Assembly (NCBI RefSeq): GCF_014192575.1
Contig: NZ_JACHYC010000005.1
Coordinates: forward strand, 496,001 to 560,000
DNA length: 64,000 nt
Direction of reading: 5' to 3'
Source: Variovorax sp. Sphag1AA
GTDB lineage: Bacteria; Pseudomonadota; Gammaproteobacteria; Burkholderiales; Burkholderiaceae_C
The notes under the pieces: generated by a model
Database searches by the model: none
What the model saw: only the letters and a program-made list of their open reading frames with translations
Told to the model about the DNA's origin: nothing
Shown here: positions 7,950 to 16,652 of the stretch, in pieces
Layout: every line of letters starts with the position of its first letter
Position numbering within the stretch: the stretch's first letter is position 1
Program-made: the position numbers and the translations under genes

Positions 7950-8939
7950 TCAACGCTTGTCCAAGCCGGCCGGCGGCCAGCTTTCGAGCTTCATACCCAA
8001 GGTGAGGCCGCGGGAGGCGAGCACTTCCTTGATTTCGTTGAGCGACTTGCGACCCAAGTTCGGGGTCTTGAGCAACTCGTTCTCGGTACGCTGGATCAGG
8101 TCACCGATGTAGTAGATGTTCTCGGCCTTCAGGCAGTTCGCAGAACGAACCGTGAGCTCGAGCTCATCGACCGGACGCAGCAGGATCGGATCGAACTGCT
8201 GAGCACTGCGCGGCGCCGGAGCGTCGAATGCAGCGAGTTCGCCGCCTTCGAGTTGTGCGAACACAGCCAATTGCTCAACCAGGATCTTTGCCGAAGCGCG
8301 AACCGCATCTTCCGCAGTGATGGCGCCGTTGGTCTCGATTTCGACCAGCAGCTTGTCGAGGTCGGTACGTTGCTCCACACGGGCACTCTCCACCGTGTAG
8401 CTCACACGCTTGACCGGCGAGAACGATGCATCCAGAACGATGCGGCCGATCGACTTGGTCGGTTCATCCGCATAGCGGCGCATCGTGCCCGGCACGTAAC
8501 CACGGCCCTTCTCGACCTTGATCTGCATGTCGAGCTTGCCACCCTGCGACAGGTGGGCGATCACGTGATCGGGATTGATGATCTCGACGTCGTGCGGCGT
8601 CTGGATGTCCGACGCCGTAACGGCACCTTCACCATCCTTGCGCAGGCTCAACGTGACTTCGTCGCGGTTGTGCAGCTTGAACACCACGCCCTTCAGGTTC
8701 AGGAGGATGTTGACCACATCTTCCTGCACGCCATCGATGGACGAGTACTCATGCAGCACGCCCGCAATGGTGACTTCCGTCGCCGAATAGCCGACCATCG
8801 ACGAAAGCAGAACGCGACGCAGCGCGTTGCCGAGCGTGTGGCCGTAGCCGCGCTCGAACGGCTCGAGCGTGACCTTCGCCCGGTTGGGCGCGAGTTGCTC
8901 GACCTGGATGGTCTTGGGTTTCAGCAGGGTTGTTTGCAT
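7950..8939 (-). CDS. rpoA: DNA-directed RNA polymerase subunit alpha
   Basis: This 329-residue protein begins MQTTLLKPKTIQVEQL and carries the dimerisation domain motif FERGYGHTLGNALRRVLLSS near residues 28-47. The C-terminal domain has NLGRKSLNEIKEVL and the conserved RSANCLKAENI segment that contacts UP elements and activators. It assembles the beta and beta-prime subunits into RNA polymerase. It lies between rpsD and rplQ in the usual alpha operon order, with a 125-bp gap from rpsD that holds a strong hairpin. Confidence 0.98.
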   Translation of the reverse strand: MQTTLLKPKTIQVEQLAPNRAKVTLEPFERGYGHTLGNALRRVLLSSMVGYSATEVTIAGVLHEYSSIDGVQEDVVNILLNLKGVVFKLHNRDEVTLSLRKDGEGAVTASDIQTPHDVEIINPDHVIAHLSQGGKLDMQIKVEKGRGYVPGTMRRYADEPTKSIGRIVLDASFSPVKRVSYTVESARVEQRTDLDKLLVEIETNGAITAEDAVRASAKILVEQLAVFAQLEGGELAAFDAPAPRSAQQFDPILLRPVDELELTVRSANCLKAENIYYIGDLIQRTENELLKTPNLGRKSLNEIKEVLASRGLTLGMKLESWPPAGLDKR

Positions 8940-9020
8940 GCAGACTTCCTCTCAATACCCCCGGCTCGTTACACCGGTAAGGCTGGTGAAGTCCTCGACG
9001 GGAATGCCTCCCGGCGAGAA

Positions 9021-9053
9021 CAAAAATACAAGTTCGAGCCGCGACGCGGCTCG
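9021..9053 (-). terminator. GC-rich hairpin with T-run between rpsD and rpoA (possible attenuator)
   Basis: A perfect inverted repeat CGAGCCGCG-A-CGCGGCTCG at 9035-9053 follows the rpsD stop by about 11 nt. Downstream on the minus strand comes AACTTGTATTTTTG. The U-rich run is 5 nt or more from the stem, so it could be a weak terminator, an RNase barrier or a regulatory fold ahead of rpoA. Confidence 0.45.
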
Positions 9054-9064
9054 TTATCGTCTGA

Positions 9065-9688
9065 TTAGCGCGAGTACAGTTCGACGATCAGCGACTCGTT
9101 GATGTCCGAGGCAAATTCATCGCGATCTGGCACCTTCTTGAAGGTACCTTCGGCCTTGTCGACATTCACTTCAACCCAGGCGGGAATACCGACTTGCTGT
9201 GCGAGCTGGAGTGCTTCGACGACGCGGTTCTGCTTCTTCGACTTTTCGCGGACAGCGATGATGTCGCCGGTCTTAACCAGGTACGACGGGATGTTGACCG
9301 ACTGGCCGTTCACCGTGATCGCCTTGTGCGACACGAGTTGGCGGGCTTCCGCGCGCGTCGAGCCGAAGCCCATGCGATAGACAACGTTGTCCAGACGCGA
9401 TTCGAGAATGAACAGCAGGTTCGCGCCCGTGTTGCCGCGGCGGCGATCAGCTTCTTCGAAGTAGCGACGGAATTGCTTTTCGAGCACGCCGTACATGCGC
9501 TTGACCTTCTGCTTCTCGCGCAGCTGCAGACCGAAGTCCGAGGTGCGCTGACCCGAGGTGCGGCCGTGCTGACCGGGCTTGGAGTCGAACTTCGCCTTGT
9601 CCTGGATCGAACGACGAGCGCTCTTCAGGAACAGGTCGGTGCCTTCGCGGCGGGAGAGTTTGGCCTTGGGGCCGAGATAGCGTGCCAC
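9065..9688 (-). CDS. rpsD: 30S ribosomal protein S4
   Basis: This 207-residue protein begins MARYLGPKAKLSRREGTD and contains the S4 RNA-binding domain (RLDNVVYRMGFGSTRAEARQLVSHKAI, quoted here in parts: RLDNVVYRMGFG, then ARQLVSHKAI). S4 is a primary 16S rRNA binder and in other bacteria a translational repressor of the alpha operon. Here it follows rpsK after an unusually long 127-bp gap that contains a terminator-like hairpin, unlike the short gaps elsewhere in the cluster. Confidence 0.98.
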   Translation of the reverse strand: MARYLGPKAKLSRREGTDLFLKSARRSIQDKAKFDSKPGQHGRTSGQRTSDFGLQLREKQKVKRMYGVLEKQFRRYFEEADRRRGNTGANLLFILESRLDNVVYRMGFGSTRAEARQLVSHKAITVNGQSVNIPSYLVKTGDIIAVREKSKKQNRVVEALQLAQQVGIPAWVEVNVDKAEGTFKKVPDRDEFASDINESLIVELYSR

Positions 9689-9762
9689 TTGATCTTCCTT
9701 TGTTCATCTACCGCAGCGGACTGCGGGAGCCATCAACGTATGCCGATGGCGGTGGGCTTGTT

Positions 9763-9801
9763 AAAAAACAAAACGCGCAGCCGCCGTGAAGCGGTCTGCG
9801 C
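9763..9801 (-). terminator. Terminator-like hairpin between rpsK and rpsD
   Basis: On the minus strand GCGCAG-A-CCG (9801 downwards) pairs with CGG-CGG-CTGCGC (down to 9775) and is followed by GTTTTGTTTTTT. Stem and U-tract together look like a real intrinsic terminator, but the operon clearly continues into rpsD, rpoA and rplQ. A partial terminator or attenuator that lowers or tunes distal expression is the simplest reading. Confidence 0.55.
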
Positions 9802-9815
9802 CAGACGTCATCGCC

Positions 9816-10220
9816 TTAGATGCGACGACGCTTCTGCGGACGGCAGCCGTTATGCGGCACGGGGGTCACGTCGGCAATGGAATTGATCCGGATGCCGAGC
9901 GCAGCCAGCGCGCGCACCGACGATTCGCGACCCGGGCCGGGACCCTTGATCTCGACGTCGAGATTCTTGATGCCTTGCTCGACCGCGGCGCGGCCTGCAA
10001 CTTCAGAGGCCACCTGCGCAGCGAACGGCGTCGACTTGCGCGAACCCTTGAAGCCTTGACCACCCGACGAAGCCCACGACAGAGCGTTGCCCTGGCGGTC
10101 CGTGATCGTGATGATCGTGTTGTTGAACGAAGCGTGCACGTGCGCGATACCGTCCGCGACGTTCTTGCGAACCTTCTTGCGAACGCGCTGTGCTGCGTTA
10201 TTGGCAGGAGCTTTAGCCAT
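9816..10220 (-). CDS. rpsK: 30S ribosomal protein S11
   Basis: This 134-residue protein contains HVHASFNNTIITITDRQGN and ends with the conserved TPVPHNGCRPQKRRRI. S11 sits in the platform of the small subunit and helps form the mRNA exit path with S7. It begins 12 bp after rpsM. A basic, alanine-rich N-terminus precedes the core, as is usual in beta-proteobacteria. Confidence 0.98.
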   Translation of the reverse strand: MAKAPANNAAQRVRKKVRKNVADGIAHVHASFNNTIITITDRQGNALSWASSGGQGFKGSRKSTPFAAQVASEVAGRAAVEQGIKNLDVEIKGPGPGRESSVRALAALGIRINSIADVTPVPHNGCRPQKRRRI

Positions 10221-10232
10221 GCTGGTCTATCC

Positions 10233-10598
10233 TTATTTCTTCAGGGACTGCGCAGCCTTGCGCGGACCCTTGCGAGTGCGGGCGTTGGTGCGCGTACGCT
10301 GGCCGCGCATCGGCAGGCCGCGACGATGACGGAAACCACGATAGCAACCGATGTCGATCAAGCGCTTGATGTTCATCGTCGTTTCGCGGCGCAGGTCGCC
10401 CTCGATCGTGAAGAGCGCGATCTGATCGCGGATCTTCTCGAGATCGGCGTCGGTCAGATCCTTGATCTTCTTCGAGTACTCGATGCCGCTCGCTTCGCAA
10501 ATCTTGCGTGCGCGCGTGCGACCGATGCCGTAGATGGCCGTCAGGCCAATTTCAGCGTGCTTGTGCGGCGGAATGTTGATGCCAGCAATACGTGCCAT
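10233..10598 (-). CDS. rpsM: 30S ribosomal protein S13
   Basis: This 121-residue protein begins MARIAGINIPPHKHAEIGLT and has the tail RGQRTRTNARTRKGPRK, both diagnostic of S13. It binds the head of 16S rRNA and bridges to L5 in the large subunit. It follows rpmJ by 24 bp and opens the alpha operon set (rpsM-rpsK-rpsD-rpoA-rplQ). Confidence 0.98.
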   Translation of the reverse strand: MARIAGINIPPHKHAEIGLTAIYGIGRTRARKICEASGIEYSKKIKDLTDADLEKIRDQIALFTIEGDLRRETTMNIKRLIDIGCYRGFRHRRGLPMRGQRTRTNARTRKGPRKAAQSLKK

Positions 10599-10622
10599 GT
10601 GCGTCCTCTAGTACTCTATCAA

Positions 10623-10736
10623 TCAACCCTGGCGCTGCTTGTGGCGCGGGTCGGAACAGATCACACGCACCACACCCTTGCGGCGGATGATCTTGCAATT
10701 ACGGCAAATGGTTTTGACCGAAGCCGAAACTCTCAT
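10623..10736 (-). CDS. rpmJ: 50S ribosomal protein L36 (zinc-binding form)
   Basis: This 37-residue gene was read directly from the sequence: it starts MRVSASVKTICRNC at 10736 and ends with KQRQG and TGA at 10623-10625. Cysteines 11, 14 and 27 and histidine 32 form the zinc site of the C-plus type of L36. It lies between infA (32 bp upstream) and rpsM (24 bp downstream), the expected order in Burkholderiales. Confidence 0.97.
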   Translation of the reverse strand: MRVSASVKTICRNCKIIRRKGVVRVICSDPRHKQRQG

Positions 10737-10768
10737 TTCATTCTCCTAAAACTCTTCAACCCGGCGAC

Positions 10769-10987
10769 TCATTTCGCCCGAAACACAATGCGCGCCCGGC
10801 TCAAGTCGTAGGGCGTCAACTCAACGGTGACTTTGTCACCTGGAAGGATTCGGATGTAGTGCATCCGCATCTTTCCGGAAATATGACCAAGAACGATGTG
10901 CCCGTTTTCAAGCTTCACCCGGAATGTCGCGTTGGGCAGGTTCTCCAGAACCTCTCCTTGCATCTGGATGACATCGTCCTTCGACAT
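10769..10987 (-). CDS. infA: Translation initiation factor IF-1
   Basis: This 72-residue S1/OB-fold protein (MSKDDVIQMQGEVLENLP, then GHISGKMRMHYIRILPGD) is a clear IF-1. It occupies the A site of the 30S subunit during initiation and cooperates with IF-2 and IF-3. It begins 7 bp after secY, so it is co-translated with the spc cluster. The genome may hold a second infA, as beta-proteobacteria often do; that cannot be judged here. Confidence 0.97.
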   Translation of the reverse strand: MSKDDVIQMQGEVLENLPNATFRVKLENGHIVLGHISGKMRMHYIRILPGDKVTVELTPYDLSRARIVFRAK

Positions 10988-10994
10988 CTCATGC

Positions 10995-12305
10995 CTACGA
11001 AGTCTTGAAGTTGGCCTTCTTTAGCAGCGACTCGTACTGCTGAGACATCATGTAGTTCTGTACCTGGGCCATGAAGTCCATCGTGACCACCACGATGATC
11101 AACAGGGATGTGCCTCCGAAGTAGAACGGCACGTTGTACTTCAGGATCAGGAACTCCGGCAGCAGGCAAACGAAGGTGATGTACACCGCGCCAGCCAGCG
11201 TCAGACGAACCAGGATCTTGTCGATGTACCTTGCGGTCTGGTCACCCGGACGGATGCCCGGAATAAACGCACCACTCTTCTTCAGGTTATCTGCAGTCTC
11301 ACGGCTGTTGAAAACCAGCGCCGTGTAGAAAAAGCAGAAAAACACGATCGCGCTGGCGTACAGCAGAACGTAGATCGGTTGCCCCGGGTGCAAAGCACTC
11401 GCAATATCCCTGATCCAGCGTGAGCTCTCACCGGTGCTGAACCATCCCACGATAGTGGTCGGCAGCAGGATGATCGACGACGCAAAGATCGGCGGGATCA
11501 CCCCGGCCATGTTCAGCTTGAGCGGCAGATGCGACGACTGACCGCCGTACACCTTGTTGCCCACCTGTCGCCGCGCATAGTTCACCAGAATCTTGCGTTG
11601 ACCTCGTTCGACGAACACGACGAAATAGGTCACCAGAACGACCACCGCCACGATGAACAGTGCAACCAGCACGTTCATGGCGCCGGTGCGAACCAGCTCC
11701 AGCAGACCGCCGATCGCGTTCGGCAGACCAGCAGCGATGCCAGCAAAGATCAGGATCGAGATCCCGTTGCCCAAGCCGCGCTCAGTGATCTGCTCACCCA
11801 ACCACATCAGGAACATCGAACCAGCGGTCAAGCTGATCATCGCGGTGAGGCGGAAGCCAAACCCCGGCGCCAGGACCAAGCCCGGCGAGGACTCGAGCGC
11901 AACGGCGATGCTGAACGATTGGAACAGCGCAAGTGCCAGGGTCCCGTATCGGGTGTACTGGGTGATCTTGCGGCGACCTGCCTCGCCTTCCTTCTTCAAT
12001 TGCTCGAAGGTGGGAATCACGTAGGTCATCAACTGCATGATGATCGACGCGGAGATGTAAGGCATGATGCCCAACGCGAACACGGTGAAGCGCGACAAAG
12101 CGCCACCCGAGAACATGTTGAACAGGCTCAGGATGCCACCCTGCTGACCTTGGAACAGCTGCGCCAGTTGGTCCGGGTTGATGCCAGGCACCGGGATGTG
12201 AGCCCCGATGCGATAGACCACGAGAGCGAGCAGCAAAAAGACAAGCCGGCGACGCAGGTCACCGAACTTGCCTGTTTTTGCGAGCGTTGCCGCGTTGGTT
12301 GCCAC
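10995..12305 (-). CDS. secY: Preprotein translocase subunit SecY
   Basis: This 436-residue polytopic inner-membrane protein has ten predicted membrane helices and the conserved motifs RIGAHIPVPGINP near the N-terminus, IMPYISASIIMQLM (helix 2 region) and a cytosolic loop with GIRPGDQTARYIDKIL. It forms the SecYEG channel that moves unfolded proteins across, or inserts them into, the inner membrane. It follows rplO by 27 bp, its usual position at the end of the spc operon. Confidence 0.98.
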   Translation of the reverse strand: MATNAATLAKTGKFGDLRRRLVFLLLALVVYRIGAHIPVPGINPDQLAQLFQGQQGGILSLFNMFSGGALSRFTVFALGIMPYISASIIMQLMTYVIPTFEQLKKEGEAGRRKITQYTRYGTLALALFQSFSIAVALESSPGLVLAPGFGFRLTAMISLTAGSMFLMWLGEQITERGLGNGISILIFAGIAAGLPNAIGGLLELVRTGAMNVLVALFIVAVVVLVTYFVVFVERGQRKILVNYARRQVGNKVYGGQSSHLPLKLNMAGVIPPIFASSIILLPTTIVGWFSTGESSRWIRDIASALHPGQPIYVLLYASAIVFFCFFYTALVFNSRETADNLKKSGAFIPGIRPGDQTARYIDKILVRLTLAGAVYITFVCLLPEFLILKYNVPFYFGGTSLLIIVVVTMDFMAQVQNYMMSQQYESLLKKANFKTS

Positions 12306-12332
12306 GAAGAACTTCTTTCAGTCCGTTTGTGT

Positions 12333-12764
12333 TTAGGCGACGCTGCCGCCAGCCGCTTCGATCGCTGCCTTGGCACCGGCCGTGGCACCAATACCCGTCA
12401 GCTTGACGGCCTTGGTGATCTCACCCGATTTCACGACCTTGACGACCTTGGCGATCTGAGCCACGAGTCCTGCTTGCTTGAGAGCCAGCACGTCCACTTC
12501 TGCCAGGCCCAGCTGCTCAAGCGATGCGAGCGTCACTTCAGCGTTGAACTTCAGCAGATGCGACTTGAAGCCGCGCTTCGGCAGGCGACGCTGCAGCGGC
12601 ATCTGACCGCCTTCGAAGCCCACTTTGTGGAAACCGCCTGCGCGCGACTTCTGACCCTTGTGACCGCGGCCAGCAGTCTTGCCGAGGCCAGAGCCGATAC
12701 CGCGGCCGACACGGCGCTTGGCGTGCTTAGCGCCAGCTGCCGGCTTGATGCCATTGAGTTCCAT
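12333..12764 (-). CDS. rplO: 50S ribosomal protein L15
   Basis: This 143-residue protein has the glycine- and lysine-rich N-terminal part RVGRGIGSGLGKTAGRGHKG typical of L15, then FEGGQMPLQRRLPKRGF. It is a late-assembly large-subunit protein. It begins 24 bp after rpmD and ends 27 bp before secY. Confidence 0.98.
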   Translation of the reverse strand: MELNGIKPAAGAKHAKRRVGRGIGSGLGKTAGRGHKGQKSRAGGFHKVGFEGGQMPLQRRLPKRGFKSHLLKFNAEVTLASLEQLGLAEVDVLALKQAGLVAQIAKVVKVVKSGEITKAVKLTGIGATAGAKAAIEAAGGSVA

Positions 12765-12788
12765 ATGCGTCTCTCTCAGTGACTCTGC

Positions 12789-12971
12789 TTAGAGCACTTT
12801 GACCAGATAACTGATCTTGTTGATCATGCCGCGAACCGCGGGCGTGTCCTGCAGTTCGCTCACGCTATTGAGCTTGCGCAGGCCCAGGCCACGAACGGTG
12901 GCGCGATGCGATTGCTTGGTGCCGATCGGGCTCTTGACCAATTGCACCTTGACGGTTTGTTGTTGCGTCAT
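12789..12971 (-). CDS. rpmD: 50S ribosomal protein L30
   Basis: This 60-residue protein contains VQLVKSPIGTKQSHRATVRG and LGLRKLNSVSELQDTPAVRG, the L30 core. It lies between rpsE (15 bp upstream) and rplO in the standard spc order. L30 is a small peripheral protein of the large subunit that not all bacteria keep. Confidence 0.97.
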   Translation of the reverse strand: MTQQQTVKVQLVKSPIGTKQSHRATVRGLGLRKLNSVSELQDTPAVRGMINKISYLVKVL

Positions 12972-12986
12972 TTCGAAACTCCCGGT

Positions 12987-13505
12987 TTAGGCGAAGAGTT
13001 GCTCAACGGTCAGGCCGCGCTTGGCAGCAACTTCGGAAGCCGTCGTCGAGTTCCGCAGACCGTCCAGCGTCGCGCGGACCATGTTGTAAGGGTTCGACGA
13101 ACCATGGCTCTTGGCCACGATGTCGGTGATACCCATCACTTCGAACACGGCACGCATCGGGCCGCCGGCGATGATGCCGGTACCCTTCGGGGCCGGATAC
13201 ATCACGACCGACGAAGCGCCGTGGTGACCCGTCACCTGGTGGTGCAAGGTGCCGTTCTTGATCGAAATCTTCATCAAGTTGCGACGTGCTTCTTCCATTG
13301 CCTTTTGCACGGCAGCGGGCACTTCCTTCGACTTGCCCTTGCCCATGCCGACACGGCCGTCGCCATCACCCACCACGGTGAGCGCTGCGAAACCCAGAAT
13401 ACGACCACCCTTCACCACCTTGGTGACGCGGTTGATCGCGATCATCTTCTCGCGCAGACCGTCCTCGGGTCCTTCGTTCTGCGTTCTTGCCTGAATCTTT
13501 GCCAT
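12987..13505 (-). CDS. rpsE: 30S ribosomal protein S5
   Basis: This 172-residue protein has the double-stranded-RNA-binding domain (LREKMIAINRVTKVVKGGR) followed by GDGRVGMGKGKSKEVPAAVQ, diagnostic of S5. It lies at the mRNA entry and decoding side of the 30S subunit and affects accuracy. It follows rplR by 18 bp. Confidence 0.98.
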   Translation of the reverse strand: MAKIQARTQNEGPEDGLREKMIAINRVTKVVKGGRILGFAALTVVGDGDGRVGMGKGKSKEVPAAVQKAMEEARRNLMKISIKNGTLHHQVTGHHGASSVVMYPAPKGTGIIAGGPMRAVFEVMGITDIVAKSHGSSNPYNMVRATLDGLRNSTTASEVAAKRGLTVEQLFA

Positions 13506-13523
13506 TTTGAATCTCGTGTCCGG

Positions 13524-13892
13524 TTAGAACTGCAGGCCGGCTTCGCGGGCCGCATCGGCCAGCGCCTTCACGCGACCGTGGTATGCGAAACCTGCGCGAT
13601 CGAAGGCAACCTTTTCCACGCCGGCTGCCTTCGCCTTTTCAGCGATGCGCTTGCCGATGGCGGTTGCTGCGGCCGTGTTGCCACCCTTGCCCGAGCCACC
13701 CAGGGCGGCGCGCACTTCTGCTTCGGCAGTCGACGCGCTCGCGAGCACCTTCGAGCCGTCGCCGGAGATGACAGTGGCGTAGATATGCAGGTTGGTGCGA
13801 TTCACCGTCAGACGCGCAATGCCTTGCGTTGCAATACGAATACGGGTCTGGCGCGAGCGACGGAGACGCTGTGCTTTTTTGGTCAACATCAT
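13524..13892 (-). CDS. rplR: 50S ribosomal protein L18
   Basis: This protein of 121 or 122 residues (two adjacent ATG codons at 13892 and 13889) reads LTKKAQRLRRSRQTRIRI and ends RVKALADAAREAGLQF. The Shine-Dalgarno AAGGGG sits 7 nt before the first ATG, which slightly favours it, although the family norm is 121. L18 binds 5S rRNA together with L5. It follows rplF by 11 bp. Confidence 0.97.
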   Translation of the reverse strand: MMLTKKAQRLRRSRQTRIRIATQGIARLTVNRTNLHIYATVISGDGSKVLASASTAEAEVRAALGGSGKGGNTAAATAIGKRIAEKAKAAGVEKVAFDRAGFAYHGRVKALADAAREAGLQF

Positions 13893-13903
13893 TTTGCTGC
13901 CCC

Positions 13904-14437
13904 TTACTTCTTCTTGGTCTCTTTGATCACAACCTTCTCGTCCGCATAGCGGATGCCCTTACCCTTGTAGGGCTCTGGCGGACGGATGGCGCGGATCTCA
14001 GCGGCCACTTGGCCGACGCGCTGGCGGTCGGCACCCTTGATCACGACTTCGGTCGGGGTGGGCGTTGCCACCGTGATGCCTTGCGGCATGTCCTTGTTGA
14101 CCGGATGCGAAAACCCGACCGACAGGTTCAGCTTGGCGCCTTGCGCCTGGGCCTTGTAACCAACGCCGATCAGGTTGAGCTTCTTTTCGAAGCCCTTGGT
14201 CACGCCGACCACCATGTTGTTCACCAACTGGCGAACGGTGCCGCTCATCGCATTCGCTTCGCGCGAATCGTTGGCGGGCTCAAAGCTCAGCTTGCCGTCC
14301 TTGTTGACGACGTTGACCAACGCATTGCGTGCGAGGCTGAGCGTACCGCCCGAACCCTTGACGCTGATCTGGTCTTCCTTGATCGACACATCCACGCCAG
14401 CGGGGATGGCGACTGGCATTTTTCCTACGCGGGACAT
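13904..14437 (-). CDS. rplF: 50S ribosomal protein L6
   Basis: This 177-residue protein begins MSRVGKMPVAIPAGVDVSI and ends PPEPYKGKGIRYADEKVV plus a lysine-rich tail, both typical of L6. It has two tandem L6 domains and lies near the factor-binding site. It follows rpsH by 23 bp. Confidence 0.98.
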   Translation of the reverse strand: MSRVGKMPVAIPAGVDVSIKEDQISVKGSGGTLSLARNALVNVVNKDGKLSFEPANDSREANAMSGTVRQLVNNMVVGVTKGFEKKLNLIGVGYKAQAQGAKLNLSVGFSHPVNKDMPQGITVATPTPTEVVIKGADRQRVGQVAAEIRAIRPPEPYKGKGIRYADEKVVIKETKKK

Positions 14438-14460
14438 TCAGTTTCTCCTTGATGTCTCGG

Positions 14461-14856
14461 TTAGGCGACGTAGCACAGCACTTCGCCACCGACACCGGCG
14501 GCGCGAGCCTTGCGGTCCGTCATCACGCCCTTCGGGGTCGTGACGATAGCAACGCCAAGGCCGTTCTGGACTTGCGGAATCGCGGCGCTCGCCTTGTAGA
14601 CGCGCAGGCCGGGACGGCTCACACGCTCGATGCGCTCGATGACCGGGCGACCAGCGTAATACTTCAGCGCGATTTCCAGCTCGGTCTTGCCGGCTTCGGT
14701 CTTGACCTTGAAACCGTCGATATAGCCCTCGTCCTTCAGGACCTGTGCGATTGCAACCTTCACCTTGGAAGACGGAACCGACACGGTGGGCTTCGCCACC
14801 ATCTGCGCGTTGCGGATACGCGTCAGCAGGTCGGCAATGGGATCACTCATGCTCAT
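14461..14856 (-). CDS. rpsH: 30S ribosomal protein S8
   Basis: This 131-residue protein begins MSMSDPIADLLTRIRNAQ and ends with the S8 signature around GVMTDRKARAAGVGGEVLC. S8 binds the central domain of 16S rRNA. In enterobacteria it represses translation of the spc operon at an mRNA mimic in rplE; whether that holds here was not determined. Confidence 0.98.
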   Translation of the reverse strand: MSMSDPIADLLTRIRNAQMVAKPTVSVPSSKVKVAIAQVLKDEGYIDGFKVKTEAGKTELEIALKYYAGRPVIERIERVSRPGLRVYKASAAIPQVQNGLGVAIVTTPKGVMTDRKARAAGVGGEVLCYVA

Positions 14857-14876
14857 GTTGTTTGCTCCTGCCTGGC

Positions 14877-15182
14877 TTACCAGCTGGCCTTGGTGACACC
14901 CGGGATGTCGCCGTTGAAAGCCATTTCGCGGATCTTGGCGCGCGCCAGACCGAATTGGCGGAAGGTGCCACGCGGGCGACCCGTGATTTCGCAGCGATTG
15001 CGCTGGCGCGTCGGGTTCGCGTTGCGCGGGAGCTTCTGCAGAGCCAGGCGGGCAGCCGCGCGCTCTTCGTCGCTCTTCTTTGCGTCGTTGGCGATCGCCT
15101 TCAGTTCCGCGTGCTTGGCGGCGTACTTTGCGACCAGTTTTTCTCGCTTGAGCTCGCGCTCGATCAAAGCTACTTTAGCCAC
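14877..15182 (-). CDS. rpsN: 30S ribosomal protein S14 (zinc-independent form)
   Basis: This 101-residue protein (MAKVALIERELKREKLVAKY, then RCEITGRPRGTFRQFGLAR) is the long form of S14 without the CxxC pairs that bind zinc; only one cysteine is present. It follows rplE by 8 bp and precedes rpsH by 20 bp. Confidence 0.98.
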   Translation of the reverse strand: MAKVALIERELKREKLVAKYAAKHAELKAIANDAKKSDEERAAARLALQKLPRNANPTRQRNRCEITGRPRGTFRQFGLARAKIREMAFNGDIPGVTKASW

Positions 15183-15190
15183 AAACCACC

Positions 15191-15730
<540 letters not shown>

Positions 15731-15741
15731 GTAAGTACCCC

Positions 15742-16059
15742 TTAGGCGGCCTTGATTTCTTCGCCGCTGGACTTGAAGACGCGCACGCGCTTGCCGTCCG
15801 TGACCTTGATGCCGACGCGATCGGCCTTGCCGGTCGCAGCATTGAAGATCGCCACGTTGGATTGATGAATCGGCATGGCCTTTTCAACGATGCCACCCGT
15901 CGTACCCTTCAGAGGGTTCGGCTTGGTGTGCTTCTTGACGAGGTTGATACCCTCGACGACGACGTGCGAATCGTCCGCACGCAGCGTGACGGTGCCGCGC
16001 TTACCCTTGTCGCGGCCGGCCAACACGATGACCTGGTCGCCTTTGCGAATCTTGTTCAT
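15742..16059 (-). CDS. rplX: 50S ribosomal protein L24
   Basis: This 105-residue protein begins MNKIRKGDQVIVLAGRDKGK, the KOW motif of L24, and contains MPIHQSNVAIFNAATGKADR. It is an assembly initiator of the large subunit. It follows rplN by 13 bp. Confidence 0.98.
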   Translation of the reverse strand: MNKIRKGDQVIVLAGRDKGKRGTVTLRADDSHVVVEGINLVKKHTKPNPLKGTTGGIVEKAMPIHQSNVAIFNAATGKADRVGIKVTDGKRVRVFKSSGEEIKAA

Positions 16060-16072
16060 GGCGTTGTTGTCC

Positions 16073-16441
16073 TTAGAGAACTTCGGGAGCCAGCGACACG
16101 ATCTTCATGAACTTCTCGGTACGCAGTTCGCGCGTGACCGGTCCAAAGATGCGGGTGCCGATCGGCTCCAGCTTGGCGTTAAGCAACACAGCGGCGTTGC
16201 CGTCGAACTTGACGAGCGAGCCGTCGGCACGACGGATACCCTTGGCGGTACGCACCACCACAGCGCTGTAGATCTCGCCCTTCTTGACGCGACCACGCGG
16301 AGCAGCCTCCTTGATGGAGACTTTGATGACGTCGCCGACGCTGGCATAGCGCCGCTTGGAGCCACCGAGCACCTTGATACACAGGACGGATTTCGCGCCC
16401 GTGTTGTCGGCCACATCGAGCCGGGATTCAGTTTGGATCAT
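16073..16441 (-). CDS. rplN: 50S ribosomal protein L14
   Basis: This 122-residue protein starts MIQTESRLDVADNTGAKSV at 16441; the longer frame upstream is 5' leader. It has CIKVLGGSKRRYA and ends MKIVSLAPEVL, both typical. L14 forms the B8 bridge with the small subunit. It is the first gene of the spc operon here: no rpsQ or other S10-operon gene lies upstream, and a strong promoter is found about 150 bp before the start. Confidence 0.98.
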   Translation of the reverse strand: MIQTESRLDVADNTGAKSVLCIKVLGGSKRRYASVGDVIKVSIKEAAPRGRVKKGEIYSAVVVRTAKGIRRADGSLVKFDGNAAVLLNAKLEPIGTRIFGPVTRELRTEKFMKIVSLAPEVL

Positions 16442-16589
16442 TTCGTGATATTCCCAACTTGTACCGCTTGCCGCCCGGACGTTCCGAAGCAATCAAACGA
16501 TCAGTCTTGGGCCCGTCGTCCACGCATTGAAACCACTCCAATGCGCTTCCGCTGGGCAGAAGCTTCGCCTTTTTGAAGCGAAGCCAGCG

Positions 16590-16618
16590 ATTGTGGCACA
16601 CGATCAGTTCTGCGTCAA
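16590..16618 (-). promoter_or_regulatory. Strong sigma-70 promoter of the spc ribosomal operon
   Basis: On the minus strand TTGACG (16618-16613) and CACAAT (16595-16590) are separated by exactly 17 bp. They match the consensus at 5 of 6 and 4 of 6 positions. Transcription would start near 16583, giving a leader of about 140 nt before rplN. A perfect inverted repeat GCTTCGC/GCGAAGC (16578-16584 and 16562-16568, 9-nt loop) sits at the predicted 5' end and could protect the mRNA or take part in control. Confidence 0.75.
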
Positions 16619-16652
16619 CAACTTCTACCACGCGGGCCCTTAGACTTCCCGC

